Positions 1 through 4,759 of a DNA stretch of 6,775 bases are shown here, in pieces. A program made the translations under genes and the position numbers. How positions within the stretch are numbered: the stretch's first letter is position 1; every line of letters starts with the position of its first letter. The notes below the pieces were generated by a model. It saw nothing but the letters and a program-made list of their open reading frames with translations, did not search any database and was not told the origin of the DNA. Source of the DNA: an uncultured Acidimicrobiia bacterium (GTDB taxonomy: Bacteria > Actinomycetota > Acidimicrobiia > UBA5794); contig CAJQOW010000180.1 in assembly GCA_905480055.1 (NCBI GenBank), forward strand, positions 1 to 6,775. The letters are read 5' to 3'.

Positions 1-1
1 T

Positions 2-178
2 GGTCCGGAAACGATAGAAGTGCATGTGCTCGACGCAGAAATTGACCTGTATGGACGAACGATGCGTGTTGCCTTTGTCGATCGAATCCGATCCGAGGAG
101 CGGTTCGCATCGGTTGATGCGCTGGTTGCACAGATCCATGACGACATCGGCCAGGCCAGGATGATTCTCGCCGACTGA
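2..178 (+). CDS. ribF: Riboflavin kinase / FAD synthetase, C-terminal end (partial, 5' end outside window)
   Basis: The frame opens at the left edge and ends at TGA 176-178, giving the last 58 residues. RibF is a cytoplasmic bifunctional enzyme that phosphorylates riboflavin to FMN and adenylates FMN to FAD. Only the end of the riboflavin kinase domain is visible. It shows the family's closing pattern: a VEVHVLD-like strand, then [16 protein letters not shown], then an E-E-x-F turn and a final amphipathic helix with [13 protein letters not shown]. In many actinobacteria ribF lies directly before rpsO. Here rpsO is the third gene downstream, which supports the identification and marks two extra genes in between. 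The catalytic parts are outside the window. The match to the C-terminal signature is strong even though the fragment is short. Confidence 0.9.
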   Translation, partial: GPETIEVHVLDAEIDLYGRTMRVAFVDRIRSEERFASVDALVAQIHDDIGQARMILAD

Positions 179-182
179 CGCT

Positions 183-200
183 CCGGAAGCCTTGTTCCGG
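183..200 (+). other. Small perfect hairpin after ribF
   Basis: CCGGAA (183-188) and TTCCGG (195-200) form a 6-bp stem around the loop GCCTTG, five bases after the ribF stop. No T-run follows, so it is not a convincing intrinsic terminator. It may mark the ribF mRNA 3' end or be chance. Its last base is the first base of the GTG at 200, the upstream alternative start of the next gene, so that start would lie at the foot of the stem. Confidence 0.3.
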
Positions 201-253
201 TGGATGCCTTCTGGCACAGTGACAGGATCCGCACCCCCGCTCGGGGAGGTGCG

Positions 254-1297
254 ATGATTCCTTCGATTCTGCTGGCGATCACGTTGATGACTGCGAGCCC
301 TCCAGACCTCGGTGCCCCGGGCAATGGCCTCGGCCTTGCAGAACGACCAGTCGTGGCTTCACCTGTTGCACCTTCGGGTGCTCTCCCGGACTCGACGGGC
401 CCTTCGTCACCCGGAGGTCGACGAGGGGTTGCGCCATGGGCACCAAGCACCGTGGCGATCAGCGGTGCGGTCGCACTCATGGCCGTGCAGCACACTCGCC
501 GAAGGGACGACGAGCCCTTCTATGTCGTTGTGCACGGAAACGGAGGATCTGCCGACGATTTCGCTCAGTTGCTCGAACGGATGGACGTGGATCGGGACCG
601 CGTCGCGTTCTTCGACTATCGCCTCGCCGGACCGGGTGCATCCTCGACTGATGCCTCACGCTCGGTGCACACGAATGACGTTGCGATCGCGCTCGACACG
701 TTCATCAGGGGCGCCACGCAGCGGCACAGCAACGTGTACTCGATCCATCACTCGAAGGGGGCTGCTGCCGGCGTGGTAACCATCGCCGCCATCGACGAGG
801 GCTCGAAGCCTCCCATCGTCGGGTATCGAGGGGCGGCCCTGCTCGACCCTCCCATCGCTGGTCTTCCGCTTGGGCCTCTCCAGCGGCTCGGCCAACCCAT
901 CCCGCAGATTGCCGACAACGGCGGGTTCGATCCCATCCGATGCTCCGATGAAGGTTGTCGCGACATCAGGGAACACCTTGGCCGGGGCGCCGGAGTCGAG
1001 GTGATCGCGATCCGCAACCCTGACGCTGAGATCACGAACTTCACCGATGAGCCCGAGGGATTGCGAGTCTTCGATCTCGTCGATGACGGTGGTTCGTCGG
1101 CCTGGAGGCTTGCGTGGCAGCCGCTCGCCTTTGTCAGGCGAGTGTTCGAGGCGCACTCGAGTGTGCTCCGGCATCCCGCAGTGGCTGACTGCATCGTCGA
1201 GGAGGTGGCCAAGCCCGGTTCCTGCGACTGGAAGGGTTCTCGGCCGGTCCGGACACCGATGTGGGGGAGGGGCAACGGCAAGAACCTCGTGCGATGA
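254..1297 (+). CDS. Probable exported alpha/beta hydrolase (lipase/esterase-like), substrate unknown
   Basis: I recognise the fold but not a named family. From ATG 254 the protein has 347 residues. A hydrophobic stretch (IPSILLAITLM, residues 2-12) and a long Pro/Gly/Ala/Ser-rich linker precede the catalytic domain. The domain opens with a strand ending in HGNGG (94-98), a typical oxyanion-hole turn. The nucleophile elbow appears to be H-H-S-K-G (165-169), with Ser167 in place of the usual G-x-S-x-G serine. Asp257 in NPDAEITN and His301 in EAHSSV sit where the acid and histidine of a Ser-Asp-His triad belong. Cysteines at 230, 235, 313 and 324 could form disulfides, which fits export. I chose ATG 254 because GGGGAGG lies just upstream (243-249). 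An in-frame GTG at 200 would add 18 residues, including three arginines that would make a better signal-peptide N-region, so the start is uncertain. The gene sits alone between ribF and ridA and has no visible promoter. Confidence 0.65.
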   Translation: MIPSILLAITLMTASPPDLGAPGNGLGLAERPVVASPVAPSGALPDSTGPSSPGGRRGVAPWAPSTVAISGAVALMAVQHTRRRDDEPFYVVVHGNGGSADDFAQLLERMDVDRDRVAFFDYRLAGPGASSTDASRSVHTNDVAIALDTFIRGATQRHSNVYSIHHSKGAAAGVVTIAAIDEGSKPPIVGYRGAALLDPPIAGLPLGPLQRLGQPIPQIADNGGFDPIRCSDEGCRDIREHLGRGAGVEVIAIRNPDAEITNFTDEPEGLRVFDLVDDGGSSAWRLAWQPLAFVRRVFEAHSSVLRHPAVADCIVEEVAKPGSCDWKGSRPVRTPMWGRGNGKNLVR

Positions 1298-1356
1298 CCG
1301 ATGCCCAGCGATCATCTCGGTCGATCAGCGCATCGGGGCTGGTGTGATGGCAGTGC

Positions 1357-1362
1357 TAGCGT
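1357..1362 (+). promoter_or_regulatory. Candidate -10 box for a leaderless ridA-like transcript
   Basis: TAGCGT fits the TAnnnT pattern of actinobacterial -10 boxes, is preceded by TGC, and ends seven bases before ATG 1370. That spacing would put transcription start on or next to the A of the start codon, giving a leaderless mRNA. The ridA-like gene has no Shine-Dalgarno sequence in this stretch, which fits. No -35 hexamer is recognisable, so the call is weak. Confidence 0.3.
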
Positions 1363-1369
1363 CGCTGCC

Positions 1370-1774
1370 ATGACCAGACAGCACCACCATGGCATGTCTC
1401 CCTATGAGACGACCTACGGCTTCTCCAGAGCAGTGCGTGAAGGGAACGCGATTCAGGTTGCGGGCACCGCACCGGTACCCGAACCGGGCACGCCCCAGGT
1501 TCTGGGTGCGTATGAACAGATGCTGCGCTGCGTCGAGATTGCCGTCGAGGCGATTGAGGCGCTTGGCGGAACGGTTGACGATGTGGTCCGTACCCGTATG
1601 TTCATTGTCGATGCCGACGATGCCGACGACATCGGCAGGGCCCATGCCGAGGCGTTTGGTGGAGCTTCCCCAGCCGCCACCATGGTCGTTGTCGCCGGGC
1701 TGCTGGATCCGGCATGGCGGGTGGAGATCGAGGTCGAGGCGGCCCTCCGTATCCAGGAAGAACCGGGCATTTAG
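1370..1774 (+). CDS. RidA-family (YjgF/UK114) protein lacking the catalytic arginine
   Basis: This is a 134-residue protein, a normal length for the Rid family of small trimeric proteins. Classic RidA hydrolyses reactive enamine/imine intermediates released by PLP enzymes. Visible family features are the N-terminal [17 protein letters not shown] and IQVAGTAPV strands (10-36), the helix ending [19 protein letters not shown] (66-84), AHAEAFG (91-97), and the closing VEIEVEAAL (118-126). At the position where RidA has Pro-Ala-Arg (Arg105 in the classic numbering), this protein has P101-A102-A103, followed by T-M-V. It therefore belongs with the Rid subfamilies without that arginine, for which imine deaminase activity is not expected and the role is unclear. 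I chose ATG 1370 because the N-terminus then matches the usual subfamily start; the frame stays open to ATG 1301, and ATG 1394 is also possible. Stop is TAG. The gene symbol is left blank because this is not orthologous RidA. Confidence 0.85.
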   Translation: MTRQHHHGMSPYETTYGFSRAVREGNAIQVAGTAPVPEPGTPQVLGAYEQMLRCVEIAVEAIEALGGTVDDVVRTRMFIVDADDADDIGRAHAEAFGGASPAATMVVVAGLLDPAWRVEIEVEAALRIQEEPGI

Positions 1775-1793
1775 GACACCGTGCGTATTGCGA

Positions 1794-1823
1794 CGATGTG
1801 AGATCGATATCGATCACACATCG
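1794..1823 (+). repeat. 30-bp near-perfect palindrome upstream of rpsO
   Basis: The left arm CGATGTGAGATCGAT (1794-1808) is followed directly by the right arm ATCGATCACACATCG (1809-1823). Fourteen of the fifteen position pairs are complementary; the exception is A1801 opposite A1816. The central 14 bp (1802-1815) are perfectly palindromic. As DNA this has the size and symmetry of an operator for a dimeric or tetrameric regulator. As RNA it would fold into a very stable hairpin with an AUAU loop. It begins 20 bases after the ridA-like stop and ends one base before a candidate rpsO -10 box. No T-run follows, so it is not a standard terminator. I do not recognise the regulator. Confidence 0.85.
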
Positions 1824-1824
1824 C

Positions 1825-1830
1825 TATGCT
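1825..1830 (+). promoter_or_regulatory. Candidate rpsO -10 box
   Basis: TATGCT fits TAnnnT and would place transcription start near 1837, about 42 bases before the rpsO start codon. The -35 position (about 1802-1807, GATCGA) has no TTGACA-like hexamer and lies inside the palindrome, so the promoter would be either activator-dependent or blocked by whatever binds there. The assignment rests on one hexamer and its position. Confidence 0.35.
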
Positions 1831-1835
1831 CCCGT

Positions 1836-1851
1836 TTGGGCGTTCGCCCGA
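1836..1851 (+). promoter_or_regulatory. Short hairpin in the rpsO leader, possible S15 autoregulatory site
   Basis: TTGGGC (1836-1841) pairs with GCCCGA (1846-1851) around the loop GTTC, a 6-bp stem containing one G-U pair (1837/1850) next to a G-C pair (1838/1849). S15 is known to bind helices with a G-U/G-C element in 16S rRNA and to autoregulate rpsO through leader RNA structures that differ between bacterial phyla, including actinobacteria. The stem is clearly present; its regulatory role is inference. Confidence 0.4.
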
Positions 1852-1878
1852 CCACTTACTCGCGTAGGAAAGTACCTC

Positions 1879-2136
1879 GTGAACGACACGAAATCTGTTG
1901 TAGATGAATACGGCACGCATGCCACGGACACCGGTTCGCCGGAGGTCCAGGTTGCACTGCTGACTGAGCGAATCAATCACCTCACCGAGCACCTGAAGAT
2001 CCACAAGAAGGATCATCACAGCCGGAGGGGTCTGCTCATGATGGTCGGTAAGCGTCGGCGACTGCTTCGGTACCTCCAGGAACAAGACGTGGAGCGTTAC
2101 CGATCCCTGATTGCAAAGTTGGGGCTGCGTCGATAG
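1879..2136 (+). CDS. rpsO: 30S ribosomal protein S15
   Basis: S15 is a primary binder of the central domain of 16S rRNA and helps the 30S platform assemble. The 85-residue product carries the family signature almost unchanged: [23 protein letters not shown] (residues 16-38), [25 protein letters not shown] (41-65) and the terminal LIAKLGLRR. The loop HHSRRGL, which contacts the 16S three-way junction, is intact. The start is the GTG at 1879: GGAAAG (1867-1872) lies six bases upstream, and the product then lines up with other S15 proteins, about four residues shorter than E. coli S15 at the N-terminus. Further open frame upstream runs into ridA and is not S15-like. The gene is followed by a terminator and then pnp, the classical rpsO-pnp pairing. 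Confidence 0.97.
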   Translation: MNDTKSVVDEYGTHATDTGSPEVQVALLTERINHLTEHLKIHKKDHHSRRGLLMMVGKRRRLLRYLQEQDVERYRSLIAKLGLRR

Positions 2137-2139
2137 ACC

Positions 2140-2179
2140 TGACCAGAAGGCGGCATCTGCCGCCTTCTGTCATTTCTGT
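2140..2179 (+). terminator. Intrinsic terminator between rpsO and pnp
   Basis: CAGAAGGCGGC (2144-2154) and GCCGCCTTCTG (2159-2169) form a perfect 11-bp stem with the tetraloop ATCT. TGA (2140-2142) and TCA (2170-2172) extend it past a one-base bulge. The T-rich tail TTTCTGT follows. It starts four bases after the rpsO stop. E. coli also has a partly read-through terminator at this place, so pnp may depend on readthrough. No clear pnp promoter is visible between this terminator and the pnp leader hairpin. Confidence 0.9.
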
Positions 2180-2192
2180 ACGACGAATCAAT

Positions 2193-2272
2193 GGAGGACA
2201 TCTCCAGTTGTCAGTGGCCATCGTTCGATCACACCTTCTCGAACGCTGACCACTGCCAATTGGGTCTCCTCC
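2193..2272 (+). promoter_or_regulatory. Long structured hairpin in the pnp leader, likely RNase III-type processing site
   Basis: Bases 2203-2228 pair with 2239-2264 around a 10-base loop (TCACACCTTC, 2229-2238). Of 26 opposed positions 23 pair, including two G-U pairs; mismatches are 2211/2256, 2218/2249 and 2221/2246. The strongest blocks are CAGTGG/CCACTG (2212-2217 with 2250-2255) and CGTTCGA/TCGAACG (2222-2228 with 2239-2245). The foot can be extended by GGAGGA (2193-2198) with TCCTCC (2267-2272) across a small internal loop. In E. coli the pnp leader has a long hairpin that RNase III cuts and PNPase then uses to repress its own translation. The position and form here match that arrangement; cleavage itself is inferred. 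Confidence 0.75.
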
Positions 2273-2286
2273 CCAAACAAAGGAGA
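2265..2286 (+). promoter_or_regulatory. Shine-Dalgarno-sequestering stem of pnp
   Basis: TCTCCT (2265-2270) is the exact complement of AGGAGA (2281-2286), which contains the pnp ribosome-binding core AAAGGAG (2279-2285). The stem would close over a 10-base loop and hide the site. The same TCTCCT overlaps TCCTCC, which can pair with GGAGGA at 2193-2198 in the foot of the long hairpin. The two pairings are mutually exclusive, so the leader can be drawn with the start site open or closed. Confidence 0.5.
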
Positions 2287-2291
2287 AACGA

Positions 2292-4679
2292 GTGGCAGAG
2301 ACCACCGTTCGCGGGCGCATTGGTGAGGTAGAGATCTCAATCAGTGCAGGAAAGCTCGCACAGCTCTCTGACGGGGCCGTCACGGTCCGCATCGGAGACA
2401 CCCAGGTCCTCGTGACCGCAACCGCAAGCCAGCGCCTCAGAGAGGGTGTTGACTTCTTCCCCCTCACGGTCGATGTTGAGGAGCGCACCTACGCCGTTGG
2501 GCGTATCCCCGGTTCGTTCTTCCGTCGTGAGGGAAGGGCAACCGAAAAGGCAACGCTCACTGCACGCCTGATCGATCGTCCGCTCCGTCCGAACTTCAAG
2601 GACGGTTACCGTCACGACACCCATGTCGTTGCGACGATCCTTGCGGCTGACCTTGTCAACCCGCACGACATCATCGCCCTCAACGGCGCGTCCGCGGCGC
2701 TGTCCGTGGGTCCAATCCCGTTCGATGGTCCGCTCGGCGCAATCCGCCTGGCACTCATCGACGGCGAGTGGGTTCCGTTCCCAACGTACGAGCAGGGCGA
2801 CGAGGCCGTGTTCGAAATCGTTGTTGCCGGCAAGCGCAACGCCGATGGTGGCATCGACATCACGATGGTCGAGGCAGGAGCCTCTGAAGAGGGATTCCGG
2901 ATGGTCCAGGATGGTGCCCAGGCATCGGACGAAGCAACCGTGGCCGCTGGCCTCGAAGCTTCGAAGGACTACATCGCCACGCTGGTCGACCTCCAGCTCG
3001 AACTTGCAGAGAAGGTCGGTGAGCCAGAGCCAGTCGAGTGGAAGATCCTCTCGGACTACTCGGACGAGATCTACGGTGCAGTCAAGGGTGCAGCGAAGCC
3101 CAAGCTCGAGGCACTCGGAACGATCGTCAAGAAGCACGAACGTGGCAACGCCGAGAAGGCTGTTCGCGACGAGGTGTTCGCTGATCTCGGGTACACAGAA
3201 GACGACCCCGACACCTACAAGCAGGCCAAGGCTGCCTTCTCGAAGGTGCAGAAGAACGTCATGCGGTCCCGTGTCGTGAACGAAAACGTTCGCATCGATG
3301 GGCGTGGCCTCACGGACATCCGTGAGCTCACCTCTGAGGTTGGCCTCGTCCCCGGTGCCCACGGTTCGGCTGTGTTCCAGCGTGGTGAGACCCAGGTCCT
3401 CAACGTGACAACCCTTGGCATGCTGAAGATGGAGCAGATGCTCGACACGATCTCCCCAGAGGAGTCGAAGCGGTACATGCACCACTACAACATGCCCCCG
3501 TTCGCCACTGGCGAAGCTGGGTTCATGCGTGGACCGAAGCGACGTGAGATTGGTCATGGTGCGCTCGCTGAGAAGGCATTGTTCCCGGTCATCCCGCCAG
3601 CAGAGGACTTCCCGTACGCATACCGCCTCGTATCTGAGGTGCTGATGTCGAACGGTTCGTCGTCGATGGCTTCGGTCTGCGGATCGTCGCTGTCCCTGAT
3701 GGATGCAGGTGTCCCGATTCACGCACCCGTTGCGGGTATCGCGATGGGCCTCATCCACCACGACGACAAGTTTGTCACCCTGACCGACATCCTCGGCGTC
3801 GAGGATCACCTCGGTGACATGGACTTCAAGGTCGCAGGAACGCGTGACATGATCACGGCGCTCCAGCTCGACACGAAGATCGAGGGTCTGCCGGCAGACG
3901 TGCTGATCTCGGCCATGAACCAGGCTCGTGACGCACGGATGGCAATCCTCGACAACATGGAAGCCACGCTTCCTGGTCCTCGTGAGGAGCTTGCGGCAAC
4001 GGCACCCAAGATCGAAGCTGTCATGGTGCCGAAGGACAAGATCGGTGAGGTCATTGGCCCGAAGGGCAAGACCATCCGCGAGCTCGAGGAAGAGACGGGC
4101 GCAACGATCGAGATCGACGACGACGGCACTGTCCGCGTTGGCGCACCCGACACCACCTCGATGAACCTTGCGAAGGAGCGCATCCTCGCCATCGGGTTCC
4201 CACCTGAGGCGAAGGTCGGCGAGGTCTACGACGGCGAGGTTGTGAATATCACCAAGTTTGGTGCGTTCGTCAACATCCTTCCCGGACGCGACGGCCTGCT
4301 GCACATCTCCAAGATTGGTGGCGGCAAGCGCATCGACAAGGTCGAGGACGTTCTCGCCCTCGGCGACAGCGTGCAGGTTGTTGTTCGTGAGATCGACGAT
4401 CGTGGCAAGGTCAGCCTGGACATGGCCGATGGCGGCTCAGGCGGCGGAGGAGACTCTGGCGACAGCACTCCATCGGACAACGGCACCGCTGGCGACGGTG
4501 GTGGCGACAAGAGCAACCGCAGCGACGACCGCAAGGATCGTGGCGACCGTAACCGCGACCGGGGCGATCGCAATCGCAACCGAGATCGTGACCGCAACCG
4601 TGATGGTGGCGGCAAGTCCGAGGACAAGCCAGGCCGCAAGGTCGTGTCCTTCGAGGACGAATTCGAAGCTGGCCTCTAG
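2292..4679 (+). CDS. pnp: Polyribonucleotide nucleotidyltransferase (PNPase)
   Basis: PNPase degrades RNA 3' to 5' using phosphate and releases nucleoside diphosphates; the reverse reaction adds 3' tails. It forms a cytoplasmic trimer. The 795-residue product has the full domain order: first RNase PH-like core (about 10-145, with FFRREGR at 76-82), a helical linker (about 240-330), second RNase PH-like core (about 335-560), KH domain (about 575-633, GxxG at 589-592) and S1 domain (642-711). Catalytic and phosphate-binding residues are present: GSSS at 455-458, and Asp505, Asp511 and Lys513 in the EDHLGDMDFK region. The tail after the S1 domain is unusual: a Gly/Ser/Asp linker (713-740), an Arg-Asp/Arg-Asn repeat (743-771) and a conserved-looking end, RKVVSFEDEFEAGL (782-795). 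The start is GTG 2292, six bases after AAAGGAG. Stop is TAG. The leader is highly structured, suggesting autoregulation. Actinobacterial orthologues have also been named gpsI. Confidence 0.98.
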   Translation: MAETTVRGRIGEVEISISAGKLAQLSDGAVTVRIGDTQVLVTATASQRLREGVDFFPLTVDVEERTYAVGRIPGSFFRREGRATEKATLTARLIDRPLRPNFKDGYRHDTHVVATILAADLVNPHDIIALNGASAALSVGPIPFDGPLGAIRLALIDGEWVPFPTYEQGDEAVFEIVVAGKRNADGGIDITMVEAGASEEGFRMVQDGAQASDEATVAAGLEASKDYIATLVDLQLELAEKVGEPEPVEWKILSDYSDEIYGAVKGAAKPKLEALGTIVKKHERGNAEKAVRDEVFADLGYTEDDPDTYKQAKAAFSKVQKNVMRSRVVNENVRIDGRGLTDIRELTSEVGLVPGAHGSAVFQRGETQVLNVTTLGMLKMEQMLDTISPEESKRYMHHYNMPPFATGEAGFMRGPKRREIGHGALAEKALFPVIPPAEDFPYAYRLVSEVLMSNGSSSMASVCGSSLSLMDAGVPIHAPVAGIAMGLIHHDDKFVTLTDILGVEDHLGDMDFKVAGTRDMITALQLDTKIEGLPADVLISAMNQARDARMAILDNMEATLPGPREELAATAPKIEAVMVPKDKIGEVIGPKGKTIRELEEETGATIEIDDDGTVRVGAPDTTSMNLAKERILAIGFPPEAKVGEVYDGEVVNITKFGAFVNILPGRDGLLHISKIGGGKRIDKVEDVLALGDSVQVVVREIDDRGKVSLDMADGGSGGGGDSGDSTPSDNGTAGDGGGDKSNRSDDRKDRGDRNRDRGDRNRNRDRDRNRDGGGKSEDKPGRKVVSFEDEFEAGL

Positions 4680-4696
4680 GGCTTCAGCAATCGCCA

Positions 4697-4729
4697 GGAA
4701 GGGGTCCGGTGCGCCGGGCCCCTTCTTTG
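4697..4729 (+). terminator. Intrinsic terminator of pnp
   Basis: GAAGGGG (4698-4704) pairs with CCCCTTC (4719-4725), and CCGG (4706-4709) with CCGG (4714-4717). A T-G wobble lies between the two blocks and TGCG forms the loop. TTTG follows the stem. It starts 18 bases after the pnp stop. On the minus strand no T-run follows, so it mainly serves pnp; the convergent fusion gene has no other visible terminator in the 80-base gap. Confidence 0.85.
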
Positions 4730-4759
4730 CGTCTGGCTGTGGTCCGGGGCGCTGTTGGG

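Noticed and set aside
656..1315. 219-codon minus-strand frame opposite the hydrolase gene
   Set aside because: No recognisable motif, whereas the plus strand has an alpha/beta hydrolase with plausible catalytic residues and a ribosome-binding site.
1298..1336. Inverted repeat CCGATGC (1298-1304) and GCATCGG (1330-1336) after the hydrolase stop
   Set aside because: The arms are only 7 bp around a 25-base loop with no T-run. This is plausible by chance and too weak to call a terminator or operator.
1610..1627. Tandem duplication of the 9-mer GATGCCGAC
   Set aside because: It is two copies inside the ridA-like gene encoding Asp-Ala-Asp twice, in a loop where acidic residues are normal. It is too short to count as a repeat element.
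1797..1818. CRP-like half-sites TGTGA and TCACA inside the rpsO palindrome
   Set aside because: The spacing is 12 bases, whereas CRP sites have 6, so it does not fit a CRP site. The symmetry is kept as an unassigned palindrome.
2192..2206. Local hairpin TGGAG/CTCCA in the pnp leader
   Set aside because: The 5-bp stem competes with the foot of the much longer hairpin and is weaker than it. It may form transiently but is not listed separately.
2191..2331. 46-codon frame starting ATG 2191 and overlapping the pnp start, a possible leader peptide
   Set aside because: There is no Shine-Dalgarno sequence before the ATG, it runs through both arms of the long hairpin, and its composition shows nothing peptide-like. 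RNA structure explains this stretch better.
2337..4304. 655-codon open frame on the minus strand inside pnp
   Set aside because: It lies antisense to a fully recognisable PNPase, has no recognisable domain, and is rich in Arg/Asp/Val/Leu as expected from the complement of a G+C-rich gene. It is a shadow frame.
4680..4759. Possible bidirectional terminator serving also the minus-strand fusion gene
   Set aside because: Read on the minus strand, the hairpin is followed by CTGGCGATT without a T-run, so only the pnp direction is supported.
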